From contig CALSMK010000008.1 in the NCBI GenBank assembly GCA_943787435.1, forward strand, positions 62,001 through 126,000: DNA of 64,000 nucleotides, in the 5' to 3' direction. Within the stretch, counting starts at the first letter, position 1, and each line of letters begins with the position of its first letter. Under the pieces are notes generated by a model. It did no database searches and was not told the DNA's origin. It was given only the letters and a program-made list of their open reading frames with translations. The position numbers and the translations under genes are program-made. The DNA comes from an uncultured Flavobacteriales bacterium (GTDB lineage Bacteria > Bacteroidota > Bacteroidia > Flavobacteriales_D > Sanyastnellaceae). Positions 9,432 through 18,146 of the stretch are shown here, one piece after another.

Positions 9432-10655
9432 ATGAAGGCCCCACTGACCCCACTTCACGTCTCTGTGTTTTTGCTGACAACAGCCTTGTTGGTCGTCGCA
9501 TGCACCCCAAGCGAGAGGCTGGAGCCATTGCGACCCTCACTTCCCGAGGTGACCCCGTCTTACAGGACAGAAGTCGACCCGATCTTCGGCATTCAATTCC
9601 CCTCCGAATTGGAGGCCCCCAACCACGACCAGCGGGCAGAGCTCGGTCGCGTGCTGTTTCACGACAGGATGCTCAGCCAAAACGGCGCAGTCAGCTGCAA
9701 CTCCTGTCACTTGCAATCCCATGGTTTCGCAGAACCCAAAGCCTTGAGCCTGGGCCTGCGCCGAGAATTGACAGAGCGCAATGCAAGTCACTTGGTGAAT
9801 CCCGGAAGTCAATTCGCCTTATTTCTGGGATGGCCGAGCAGATGACCTGACCACACAGGTCACCATGCCCATCGAAAACCATGTGGAAATGGGCTTTCGC
9901 AACTGGACGATTTGGCTTCGCGCCTGGCTCAGCTCGACTATTACAGCCCCTGTTCACAGCCGCATACGGCGACCCAGAGCCCAGCTTGGAGCGCATTCAA
10001 GACGCCCTCTCTACCTTTTTGCGTTGCATGGTCTCCTGTCACTCGCCAGCCGACGAGGCCTTTGCTGAGGCGATGGATGAATTTTGGGATCCTTGGGGAG
10101 TCCAACGGAACCCTCACCCTCAACGGCCTTTCCTCCCTCGAAAAACAAGGGTTCGAACTTTTCCATGGCAAGGCCCAATGCGCCAATTGCCACGGCGGCC
10201 CGCATTTCAATGGTTGGGGAATGGATTTCGCAGACATCGGTTTAGACGCCAGCACAGAAGAACCCGACCCCAACGCATCAACAACTTTGGTGTTTTTTGG
10301 TGTTGGGGGCCCACAGCCATGAAAGTGCCTTCCTCTGCGAAATGTGGCACTCACCGGACCTTACATGCACGATGGCCGTTTTCGAAACCCTCGACGAGGT
10401 TCTGGACCACTACAGCCATGGCATCCAAGACGTTCCCACCCTTGACGGCCGATTGAGAAATTGGGACAGTTTTGGGGGGACGAAATTTTCATCAGCCCCA
10501 TCTGCACGTTGGATGGCAATGAAGCGCCGCACCTGTCAGGTTGAATTTCTCCCCTTCGGAACGCGCTGCGCACTCAAGGCCTTTCTCCACAGTCTCACCG
10601 ACTTCAATCTTTATCCAAGACGAACGGTTCTCAAACCCATTTACCACCATCATGA
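9432..10655 (+). pseudogene. Di-heme cytochrome c peroxidase (CcpA/MauG family) lipoprotein, frameshifted
   Basis: ATG 9432 gives a lipoprotein signal (LLTTALLVVACTPSERL) and then HDQRAELGRVLFHDRMLSQN and the first heme-c motif CNSCH at 9696-9710. The frame changes near 9830 (DDLTTQVTMPIENHVEMGF) and again repeatedly: SLERIQDALSTFLRCMVS, the second heme-c motif CANCHGG at 10179-10199, ALTGPYMHDGRF plus TLDEVLDHYSHGIQDVPTLD, and finally AFLHSLTDFNL and DERFSNPF. All hallmarks of a bacterial di-heme peroxidase, which reduces periplasmic hydrogen peroxide using cytochrome c electrons, are present in order but in different frames. The 3' end is uncertain because of indels; one frame stops at 10653-10655, overlapping the next start. 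Probably an intact gene over an error-prone sequence stretch. Confidence 0.8.
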
Positions 10656-11422
10656 AACACCTTTACGCTGCTTCCTCGCCTTGGGCATCACTTTGTCCAT
10701 GCGGGCCAAACCCCATTGACCGAGGCCGTTGACTTCACCGTGTCACTGACCTCGACGGCAACGAGCACACACTCAGCGAATACCTCGACGCCGGCAAGTA
10801 CGTCTGCATCGATTTCTTCGCCTATTGGTGCGGCCCTTGTGCAGCCCACGCCCCCTTCTTCACCGAGATCTACAACACTACGGTTGCAATGGCGGCGACG
10901 TCATCTTCATGAGCATGGAGTACGAAGGAAGCTGGGACCAAACCCACGACTTCGAAGTGGCCAATGCCGGCGACAACCCCGCCCCGCCATTTCCGGTGCT
11001 GAAGGTGGCGGCCTCGCCGTGCACGGCGATTACAGCATTGCCGCCTACCCCACTTTCATCTTGATCGATCCCGAGTGGAACATTGTGGAGCAGGACATCT
11101 GGCCCATGAACGTCGAAATCCTCGATGAGGTGCTGCAGTCCTATGGACTGGCAGCAAATGACCTGTACTTCCTCCGTAGAGGATGTCGCCACCGTCTCCA
11201 TCGAGGCCTGGCCCAACCCCGCCAACGACGCCCTTCAAGTAGAGGCAAGCCCGGGAACCCGCTTGGCCTTGCTCGACTCTGCTTGGCCGTGAGGTCATGG
11301 CCATCCAAGCCCTGCACAACCGCACCGTCCTGGATCTCACCACGGTGCCTGAAGGCAGCTACCTCCTTCGGGCCACACTCTCAGAAGCGACCGAGACCCG
11401 CAAGGTCATCGTCCGCCACTGA
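10652..11422 (+). pseudogene. Secreted thioredoxin-like (TlpA/AhpC-type) protein with T9SS C-terminal sorting domain, frameshifted
   Basis: ATG 10652 starts a signal-like segment (MKHLYAA, then LALGITLSMRA after a shift). The next segments are VTDLDGNEHTLSEYLDAGKY and VCIDFFAYWCGPCAAHAPFF, with the thioredoxin WCGPC site at 10826-10840. Then follow GGDVIFMSMEYEGSWDQTHD, HGDYSIAAYPTFILIDPEWN with the cis-Pro element, and WPMNVEILDEVLQSYGL. The C-terminus is a type A T9SS sorting domain: VSIEAWPNPANDALQVEA, LLDSAGREVMAIQ, LTTVPEGSYLLRATLSEATE, ending KVIVRH at 11422. At least five frame changes separate these pieces, as in the neighbours. Expected to be a cell-surface or secreted disulfide or peroxide-reducing protein. 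It overlaps or abuts the peroxidase, suggesting a joint extracellular redox function (inference). Confidence 0.75.
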
Positions 11423-11445
11423 GCCCTAGCGGCCCACTATCTTCG

Positions 11446-11477
11446 CGCCGCCGTTCCTGCTTCTGGGTTCGGCGGCG
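11446..11477 (+). terminator. Candidate intrinsic terminator before gltX
   Basis: Perfect 8 bp GC stem CGCCGCCG / CGGCGGCG (11446-11453 and 11470-11477) with a 16-base loop, followed by TTTCATTTA. It sits 23 bases past the stop of the thioredoxin-like gene and 23 bases before the gltX start. Confidence 0.5.
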
Positions 11478-11500
11478 TTTCATTTACAGCGGTTTCCATC

Positions 11501-13048
11501 ATGTCTCAGCCCGCATCCGACCGACCCATTCGCGTTCGATTCGCACCCAGCCCCACGGGCCCGCTCCACATGGGCGGTGTGCGCACAGCTTTCTACAATT
11601 GGCTCTTCGCACGTCGCCATGGCGGCACCTTCATCCTTCGCATTGAAGACACCGACAGAACCCGATTCGTAGAGGGGGCAGAAGCCTACATCGAAGAGGC
11701 GTTGGCCTGGTGTGGCATTTCCCCCGATGAAGGGCCCTCCAACCCCGGTTCCTATGGGCCCTACCGCCAGAGTGAAAGGGGTTCGCTGTACGCGCCCATG
11801 GTACAGCTCCTGCTCGACTCAGGTCACGCGTACCGCGCTTGGGACACCCCCGAGGAGATTCAGGCCAAGCGCGACGCCGCCGAATCGTCCGGAACCCCAT
11901 TTCAGTATGACGCAAGCAGCCGCAGCACCATGCGGAATTCGATGTCGCTCAGCACCGATGAAATCGCCATCCTTGATGCTGAAGGCGCACCCTATGTCGT
12001 GCGGTTTAAAATGCCCGCCAGCGAACCTGTGACCTTCACCGACGCCATCCGCGGCGCGGTCACCATCGACACCGGCGTGCTCGACGACAAGGTGCTCATG
12101 AAGGCCGATGGGCTGCCCACCTATCACCTGGCGAATGTGGTGGACGACCATGAAATGGACATCAGCCACGTGATCCGCGGCGAGGAGTGGTTGCCCAGTG
12201 CTCCCCTGCACCAGCTGCTTTACCGCGCCTTCGATTGGACCCCACCCACCTTTGCCCACTTGCCCCTCATCCTAAAGCCGACCGGCAACGGCAAGCTGTC
12301 CAAACGAGATGGCGACAAAGGTGGCTTCCCGGTCTTTCCGCTCCGCTGGACCGACCCGGCCACAGGGAGCGAAATCAGCGCTTACCGCGAATCCGGTTAC
12401 CTGCCAGAGGCCTTCATGAACATGCTGTTGCTGCTCGGCTGGAATCCTGGAACAGAGCAAGAACTGTTCTCCCTGGACGAAGCGGCCAAGGTGTTCGACC
12501 TGGACCGCGTGATCAAGAGCGGGGCCCGGTTCAATCCCGACAAGGCCAAGTGGTTCAACGAGCAGCACCTTCGCTCCACCCCGGTGGCCGACCTCGTGCC
12601 CACAGCACAAGCTTTGTTTGCCGGCGAGGGCGTCGGCTACACCGCCGACCAGACAGCCACGGTGCTCGACATGATGCTCGAGCGCATCGTCTTCCTCGGC
12701 GACCTCAAGGCCGCCACTTGGCTGCACACCGCCCCCACCGCCTTTCCCGAGAAAATGCTGAAAAAGCGCTGGAAGGACGATACCGACGGCATCCTCAACG
12801 AGCTCGCAGCCGAACTCCGCGCAGTAGACCCCTTTGAAACGGACCCCATCGAGACCGCCTTCAAGGCCTTCCTCGAGCGCAAGGAACTCGGCTTTGGCCA
12901 AGTCCTGCTGCCGTTCCGCATCGCCTTGACCGGCGAAGGCGGCGGCCCGTCCATGTTTGCCTTTGCCGCCTTCCTCGGCAAGGAGGCCACCCTCGACCGC
13001 TTGGACCAAGGGATGAACCTCATCGCACAGCAACGCGCCGAAGCATGA
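11501..13048 (+). CDS. gltX: Glutamyl-tRNA synthetase
   Basis: 515-residue class I aminoacyl-tRNA synthetase charging tRNA-Glu. The N-terminal Rossmann fold carries the HIGH-equivalent PSPTGPLHMGGVRTAFYNWL and the LRIEDTDRTR loop. The KMSKS-equivalent is KLSKRDGDKGGFPV, and an all-helical anticodon-binding domain makes up the last third. Length is typical. The start ATG is the first Met and fits the family N-terminus. It overlaps folB by 4 bases (ATGA), so the two are translationally coupled. This is the first long clean frame after the indel-rich stretch. Confidence 0.96.
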   Translation: MSQPASDRPIRVRFAPSPTGPLHMGGVRTAFYNWLFARRHGGTFILRIEDTDRTRFVEGAEAYIEEALAWCGISPDEGPSNPGSYGPYRQSERGSLYAPMVQLLLDSGHAYRAWDTPEEIQAKRDAAESSGTPFQYDASSRSTMRNSMSLSTDEIAILDAEGAPYVVRFKMPASEPVTFTDAIRGAVTIDTGVLDDKVLMKADGLPTYHLANVVDDHEMDISHVIRGEEWLPSAPLHQLLYRAFDWTPPTFAHLPLILKPTGNGKLSKRDGDKGGFPVFPLRWTDPATGSEISAYRESGYLPEAFMNMLLLLGWNPGTEQELFSLDEAAKVFDLDRVIKSGARFNPDKAKWFNEQHLRSTPVADLVPTAQALFAGEGVGYTADQTATVLDMMLERIVFLGDLKAATWLHTAPTAFPEKMLKKRWKDDTDGILNELAAELRAVDPFETDPIETAFKAFLERKELGFGQVLLPFRIALTGEGGGPSMFAFAAFLGKEATLDRLDQGMNLIAQQRAEA

Positions 13049-13410
13049 CCGGTCACCGCATCGACGTCCTCGGGCAACGGTTCTTCGCGCACCACGGCTG
13101 CCTGCCGGAGGAGGCCATCATCGGCCAGGAGTACCTGGTGGACGTGCGCATCTGGGTGGACTTAACCCCCAGCGCCGAATCCGACGACCTCGCCCAGACC
13201 GTGGACTATGTGGACGTCCACAGGATCTGCGCACGGGAAATGGCCATCCGCTCCAAGCTCGTCGAGCACGTCGCCGGCCGCATCCTCAAGGCCCTCCGCG
13301 CCGAGCTCCCCCTCACCGATACCATCGACCGCATCGAGGTAGAGATCACCAAGTTCGCGCCACCCATCGGAGGAGACTGCGACCGCATCACGGTTGTCCT
13401 TCAGGGATAA
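13045..13410 (+). CDS. folB: Dihydroneopterin aldolase
   Basis: 121 residues. FolB converts 7,8-dihydroneopterin to 6-hydroxymethyl-dihydropterin and glycolaldehyde in folate synthesis. Family signatures: VLGQRFFAHHGCLPEEAIIGQEYLVDV near the N-terminus (conserved Tyr/Phe-x-x-HG and later Glu), TVDYVDVHRICAREM, LVEHVAGRI, and VEITKFAPPIGGDCDRITV at the C-terminus. Full length for the family. ATGA overlap with gltX. A 122 bp intergenic region follows. Confidence 0.93.
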   Translation: MTGHRIDVLGQRFFAHHGCLPEEAIIGQEYLVDVRIWVDLTPSAESDDLAQTVDYVDVHRICAREMAIRSKLVEHVAGRILKALRAELPLTDTIDRIEVEITKFAPPIGGDCDRITVVLQG

Positions 13411-13436
13411 CCTCTGTCCCATTCTAAATCAATTCC

Positions 13437-13452
13437 GATGACAAAAGTCATC
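13437..13452. repeat. Short inverted repeat after folB
   Basis: GATGAC-AAAA-GTCATC, a perfect 6 bp palindrome 26 bases after the folB stop. It could be a weak terminator or an operator for the downstream gene at 13533. The 13411-13532 gap is otherwise AT-richer sequence with no gene. Confidence 0.3.
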
Positions 13453-13532
13453 GCCCGGACTTTACTGAGTTCAGGCAACTTTCATGACTGAGCATCGTCA
13501 CATTTCTACTGGATTCAAGCTTCTTAATTTTA

Positions 13533-14645
13533 ATGGCCATGTCCATTCTCTTTAACCCGCACTCATCGCACGCTGTCAAATTCATCATGTCCATCGTACT
13601 GGTCATGGCCTCGGTGACCGACATGACTGGCCAAGACGACTGTCCCTATGACCTGAATGGCGATGGCGTCACTGCGGCCAATGAACTGCTGTTCTTCTTG
13701 AGTGACTACGGAGTTGTCGGCAACACAGACTACGACTTCAACGACAACGGATTTCGGGATTTCGAAGATGCGCTGATGCTCTCTCGCCATCTCGGCACCA
13801 ACTGTCCGCAAGCCGAGGTCCAAGCAACGACTGGAATCATCTCCGGCCTCCTCATCGAACCTGTGGACACCCTTCAGCAGGAGCTCTTCGACGCCAACGA
13901 CACCATCCCCGCCGGCGCCATCACCTACCGGCTCTACGCCGTGGTCAGCAACCCAGAGGTCACCGTTGTCGGCGTGTGGGGCAACGCGGAATTCCCCTTG
14001 ACGCTCAACGCTCCCGATGGATTGTTCTTCTCGTCACTTCAGACTTCCGACAACAGCTATTTCGCATCGAACATCTCGCCCGTCTTTTTTCCCATTTTCC
14101 CTACCTATGACCGAGCGTCTTGGTGGACCTTGAACCATGCACCCGGGGATGAGTTTCAATACTACCAGCCCCTTGGCAGCACTGCCGATTTCATGGACGA
14201 TATGGATGACGGTTCCATCCAGTTCGATGCCGACATGGGGGACGGTTGGTTCGTCTATGACTACATCAACACGTCCATGGAATTGCCAACAGCATCCAAC
14301 CTGAAATTGCTCGGGCAGTTCACCACGCTGGGCCAATCGGGCATCTGCGGGCAACTGAACCTGGAAATCCGCACCCACTTTGATGGAGAGCCCACCCAGT
14401 TCGAACAGGCCTACGGACTGACCTTCTCCACTCCTGGTGCAGACAGCCCCTGTGAATCCCTTTCCCCTTGTCCCGAAGGAGCCGACCTCGATAACGATGG
14501 CTTCATCGGAACTTCGGAAGTCCTCCTGATGTTGGCCGCGTTTGGCGATGTCACCACGGACCTGAAGACCTCAATGGCGATGGCATGGTCAACGTCAGCT
14601 GACATCCTGCTCTTGCTCGGGTCGTTCGGGATGGTCTGCGACTGA
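13533..14645 (+). CDS. Secreted protein with dockerin-like calcium-binding repeats at both ends
   Basis: 370 residues as read. A signal-peptide-like segment (FIMSIVLVMASVTDMTGQ) makes Met at 13587 an alternative start. After it comes a dockerin-like double repeat (CPYDLNGDGVTAANELLFFL, then DYDFNDNGFRDFEDALMLS), then a beta-rich middle domain of about 200 residues that I cannot assign. The C-terminal repeat pair begins EGADLDNDGFIGTSEVLLML. The last repeat is split: one base is missing near 14563 and one extra occurs at 14600, so the frame reads TSMAMAWSTSA where the other frame reads EDLNGDGMVNVS before rejoining at DILLLLGSFGMVCD. Corrected, both C-terminal repeats are canonical. It abuts convergent scoB with no gap. 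Function unknown. Confidence 0.75.
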   Translation: MAMSILFNPHSSHAVKFIMSIVLVMASVTDMTGQDDCPYDLNGDGVTAANELLFFLSDYGVVGNTDYDFNDNGFRDFEDALMLSRHLGTNCPQAEVQATTGIISGLLIEPVDTLQQELFDANDTIPAGAITYRLYAVVSNPEVTVVGVWGNAEFPLTLNAPDGLFFSSLQTSDNSYFASNISPVFFPIFPTYDRASWWTLNHAPGDEFQYYQPLGSTADFMDDMDDGSIQFDADMGDGWFVYDYINTSMELPTASNLKLLGQFTTLGQSGICGQLNLEIRTHFDGEPTQFEQAYGLTFSTPGADSPCESLSPCPEGADLDNDGFIGTSEVLLMLAAFGDVTTDLKTSMAMAWSTSADILLLLGSFGMVCD

Positions 14646-15299
14646 TCAGAGCTGCATCTCCGGCACTTCGGCAGGCACAATCAGCGTTCCGGCCGTTGCG
14701 GCCTGGATCTCCGCTACGGTCACGCCTGGCGCCCGCTCCACAAGGTGGAAGGCGCCTTCCCGGATGTCAAGAACGGCGAGGTTGGTCACCACCCGCTTCA
14801 CGCACGCCACTCCAGTCAGCGGCAGGCTACACGCCGGCAGCAGCTTTGAGTCGCCGCGCTTGTTGGTGTGCATCATGGCCACCACGATGTTCTCGGCCGA
14901 GGCCACCAGGTCCATGGCGCCGCCCATCCCCTTGACCATGCGGCCCGGGATTTTCCAGTTGGCGATGTCGCCGCCCTGGCTCACCTCCATGGCGCCGAGC
15001 ACCGTGAGCTGGACGTGCTGACCGCGGATCATCGCAAACGAGGTCGCGCTGTCGAAATAGACCGCGCCGGGCAACGCCGTGATGGTCTGCTTGCCTGCAT
15101 TGATCAAGTCCGCATCGACCTCCGCCTCCTTCGGGAAGGGGCCCATGCCGAGGATGCCGTTCTCGCTCTGGAATTCCACGGAAATGCCTTGGGGAATGTG
15201 GTTGGCCACCAGCGTCGGAATGCCGATGCCGAGGTTCACGTACCAACCGTCCTTGAGTTCCTGCGCGATGCGCCGCGCGATGCCGTTCTTGTCCAACAT
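14646..15299 (-). CDS. scoB: 3-oxoacid/acetate CoA-transferase subunit B
   Basis: 217 residues, the beta subunit of a family I CoA-transferase (succinyl-CoA:3-ketoacid type). Seen: IARRIAQELKDGWYVNLGIG, the catalytic-Glu motif SENGILGMGPFP, GGAMDLVASAENIVVAM and the C-terminal EVPEMQL. The enzyme moves CoA between an acyl-CoA donor and a ketoacid or carboxylate; the substrate is not determined. Its partner scoA lies 2.8 kb upstream on the same strand, separated by two sulfotransferase-type genes, instead of adjacent as is usual. The start at 15299 lies 55 bp from the previous stop as read, or 3 bp if the sulfotransferase continues in its alternative frame. Confidence 0.92.
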   Translation of the reverse strand: MLDKNGIARRIAQELKDGWYVNLGIGIPTLVANHIPQGISVEFQSENGILGMGPFPKEAEVDADLINAGKQTITALPGAVYFDSATSFAMIRGQHVQLTVLGAMEVSQGGDIANWKIPGRMVKGMGGAMDLVASAENIVVAMMHTNKRGDSKLLPACSLPLTGVACVKRVVTNLAVLDIREGAFHLVERAPGVTVAEIQAATAGTLIVPAEVPEMQL

Positions 15300-15354
15300 G
15301 GGTCAATCCAAATGTAACGCCCGCTCCATGAGCCGGCTGTAAAGGGCTTCTGCG

Positions 15355-16686
15355 TCAGCCTTTCGCTGCGCATCCACCGGTTCGTTCACGGACCGCTTCC
15401 GCTGATGTGGCTCCATTTTCGGTTGCCGCGCCTTCCAACTCTGCCTCCGCCATGACCGCCTGCAAGACTTCAACAGGGCGCCCGCTCCACATCTCATGGG
15501 ACACCCACAACATGCGGTGCTGATCCACCTTCAATGCATGGGTGTAGAAGTCCATCCAACGGTCCAGCCAATAGTCCAGCGTATCGGGATCGCCCGCTAC
15601 CTGAGCTTGGGGTTCAAACCGAAAGGGCTTGTGGCCCAGCCCAAATTCGTGGTGGGCCAACCAATCCATGTAGGTCTTAACGAAGGGGTCCTTCTCTTGC
15701 ATGGCCGTGTAACGCCTCTGCATCGCCAGCAGCGACGCCGCATGCACCATCGGCTCCCGGAACATCATGACCACCACAAATTCCCGGTTCAGCTTGCGCA
15801 GCCCCGGATAGCGCAACAAAGCGTTGTTGTTTTTGGCGAGGTACGTCTTGCCCTCTTGGCGAACGAGGCCTTGGTAATCCAAGTACGCACGGTGTCCATC
15901 CGCTCCCATTTCCAATGGAATCAGCGCCGACTCTGAGATGTAACCATCGCCTGTGGCCCATCGGAAAAACGGCTCCTCCAGCGCCTCTGCCGAGGTGGCT
16001 CCAACCAGGATACCGTCACCGTGGCTGCGCTCTTTCAATTCGGTCGACTTGGGGGCGTGAAAGCGGGCCCAAGTCCCGGGCGCCAATACAAACGGCATGT
16101 TGCCGTAGTGGAGGCTGCTGAACGCTTCTGTTTCGAGCAGCCGCTGCATCAGGCTGGTCGTTCCGGCCCGAGCCAATCCCGTGACCAAGACAAACTTCTC
16201 CTGAGGCTGGCCGCCTTGTTTGCGCCACCTTTTGACCTCGCGTTCGTGCAGCCTGCTGTGCAAATTCGGGTTGTCCAAAGCCAACCGGTGCAGCAACTGG
16301 TTCATGGGCGAATACGCCAAAGACCGGGGTTTGCCTTTGGGGTAAATCAAGCCGAGGGTGCCGCCCACAGAAAGGGCAATCAACCCCCCAATGCTGCCAA
16401 AGGCAGAAAGGTCTACCTCTTGGCCTCGGGCCAAATCAGCCGCCGCAGGAAAAGCCAGCATGACCGCCACAGATGCCCCTGCCCACATCAAGAATTGAAG
16501 AAACGACACCAGCACCCGGGCGGTCTGGTTTTCCAAAGCCTCTAGTTTTTCGTCGCCGTCGCCGGGTTCCAGCATGCCATCCACCAGGCGGACGCTGTCT
16601 TGGGCCAAACCGTAAAGCACGCCGAGTCGGCTGCGCAACAGCCAAAAAGCCAAGTGGCCCCCCACGAAAATGAGGATGTACACCAT
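15355..16686 (-). CDS. Membrane-anchored sulfotransferase family protein (C-terminus probably frameshifted)
   Basis: Start chosen at ATG 16686 ([18 protein letters not shown]), overlapping by one base the upstream stop; 443 residues as read. The N-terminal third has a membrane helix, a spacer, then two more hydrophobic segments (VLVSFLQFLMWAGASVAVML, IGGLIALSVGGTLGLIY). The sulfotransferase domain begins at FVLVTGLARAGTTSLMQRLL, matching the 5'-phosphosulfate-binding loop of PAPS-dependent enzymes, with later VVVMMFREPMVHAASLLAMQ as the 3'-phosphate-binding type segment. The last 26 residues (ending GGCAAKG) look unnatural. The adjacent frame gives NEPVDAQRKADAEALYSRLM to a stop at 15303, 3 bp before scoB, so a one-base indel near 15380-15415 is likely. 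The acceptor is unknown. Confidence 0.75.
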   Translation of the reverse strand: MVYILIFVGGHLAFWLLRSRLGVLYGLAQDSVRLVDGMLEPGDGDEKLEALENQTARVLVSFLQFLMWAGASVAVMLAFPAAADLARGQEVDLSAFGSIGGLIALSVGGTLGLIYPKGKPRSLAYSPMNQLLHRLALDNPNLHSRLHEREVKRWRKQGGQPQEKFVLVTGLARAGTTSLMQRLLETEAFSSLHYGNMPFVLAPGTWARFHAPKSTELKERSHGDGILVGATSAEALEEPFFRWATGDGYISESALIPLEMGADGHRAYLDYQGLVRQEGKTYLAKNNNALLRYPGLRKLNREFVVVMMFREPMVHAASLLAMQRRYTAMQEKDPFVKTYMDWLAHHEFGLGHKPFRFEPQAQVAGDPDTLDYWLDRWMDFYTHALKVDQHRMLWVSHEMWSGRPVEVLQAVMAEAELEGAATENGATSAEAVRERTGGCAAKG

Positions 16687-18146
16687 CACTCGACCGGAAA
16701 GGAAGGCAGGACCCGGGTCCAGTTGGGCAGGTGGTGGTGGCCTTCGTGATGAGCCGCATGCACACCTCGGTATTCCACACCATTGGGGCCGAGCACCCAC
16801 AACACACCAGAATTCTGCTCTTCCAGGAACCAACGGCCTCCGGGCAGGGCCTCCTGAAGGCCTTCGCTGAAGGTCATGATGCCCTCATCGGACATGGTCT
16901 CCCTCAACAGCGGCGTGAACGACCCTGTGGCCAAGTCAAACAAGGTGATTTCGCTGTGGTAGTGCGCCAATTCCAGCTGGTCCTTGGACACAGGGTACTT
17001 GTGCGCTTTGTTGGTGTAAACCCCCTTGTTTTCTTGGGTGTTGTTGTTGAAAATGGCCAGCGTGCTGTCGTTGACAATGTCCACGTCATGCTGCGCGGCG
17101 AGGGGGCCGTCAATGACCCGAACCACATCCCCAGTGGAAGGCCGAAACTGAATCACACATTGCAGGTTTCGAAAGCTGAGAAACAGGTCGCCTTCTTGGA
17201 AATGGTCTGTCGTGGTCAAGGCCGGTTGCACATCGTTGAGGTGAAGGGGGTCTTGGGCATCTCCAGAACGCAGCACCAAGTGGTCCAGCCCGCTGTCCTT
17301 CAGCATCTCCGCCATGGAGTGTACCTCCAAAATGTACCCTGTCTCTGCATCGATGCGGGCCACACTGTTGTCGAGGAAGTTCACCGTTTTGTCCCCCATC
17401 ACATACCGCCCCCGATAACCGATGTGCCGGCCGCCCCGTTCCCATTTCATGGCACACACCCACAGGTCTCCGTTGGCCGCGCGGTTGATGGCATGGTGGA
17501 AGCTCAGGCTGTCCTGCCGCCACATGAGGTTGGCCGCAGAATCCAAGCGAAACAAGGGCGCGCGGTTGGTGATGAAGCTCACCACAGACTTGCCTTCCAA
17601 AAGCAACGGGTGATGGATGCGGAAATGGGGCTTCAGAGGACCGATCGAGTCCGGCAAAACCCATTGGTGCAGCTCCTCATTGTTTCTCAGGTTGCGAACG
17701 GCCAAAGTGCGTCCTTCTGACCCATTCGAGTACACCGTGAGCGTGAGCAAGTCGTCTTGCAAAAGGTTGATCGGCTCGAAGTCCTCAGGCGTGGGAACAA
17801 ACGTTTGGGGCAAGGTTTTGACCTCCTCCACGGATTGTTTGAAGAGGTCTGGAAACCCTGACAAGGCCTCCACAAAGCCATTGGCCACACCAAAGTCCTT
17901 GTCCTTCTTGGCCCTGTGCTTGGACATCCAGCCAAACACCGAAAGCACACTCAGCAAGACCAGGGCCTGCAAGGCCACCTTCACACCCCACTTCCCCTTG
18001 CCTTCACCGCGCAGGAATCGCTTGACCCTGAGCCACAGGATGAAGCCGACAGCCGAGACGACGATGCCGCCAATCAAGATGACCACCAGCGCGCCAATCG
18101 TGACGCCTCCTCCTGGACCGATGTATCCAAACATGTGGGACATCAT
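16686..18146 (-). CDS. Arylsulfotransferase (ASST)-family membrane protein
   Basis: 486 residues. Two N-terminal membrane segments ([20 protein letters not shown], then [17 protein letters not shown]) precede a large beta-propeller-like domain. Features suggestive of the ASST family are [50 protein letters not shown] and a His-rich C-terminus ([19 protein letters not shown]). Classical ASSTs transfer sulfate from phenolic donors without PAPS through a transient sulfo-His. Which His would serve here cannot be settled by eye. The ATG overlaps the scoA stop (ATGA), and the stop overlaps the next start, so the gene is locked into the scoA-to-scoB operon. The role is inference; ASST-like propellers can have other functions. 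Confidence 0.7.
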   Translation of the reverse strand: MMSHMFGYIGPGGGVTIGALVVILIGGIVVSAVGFILWLRVKRFLRGEGKGKWGVKVALQALVLLSVLSVFGWMSKHRAKKDKDFGVANGFVEALSGFPDLFKQSVEEVKTLPQTFVPTPEDFEPINLLQDDLLTLTVYSNGSEGRTLAVRNLRNNEELHQWVLPDSIGPLKPHFRIHHPLLLEGKSVVSFITNRAPLFRLDSAANLMWRQDSLSFHHAINRAANGDLWVCAMKWERGGRHIGYRGRYVMGDKTVNFLDNSVARIDAETGYILEVHSMAEMLKDSGLDHLVLRSGDAQDPLHLNDVQPALTTTDHFQEGDLFLSFRNLQCVIQFRPSTGDVVRVIDGPLAAQHDVDIVNDSTLAIFNNNTQENKGVYTNKAHKYPVSKDQLELAHYHSEITLFDLATGSFTPLLRETMSDEGIMTFSEGLQEALPGGRWFLEEQNSGVLWVLGPNGVEYRGVHAAHHEGHHHLPNWTRVLPSFPVE

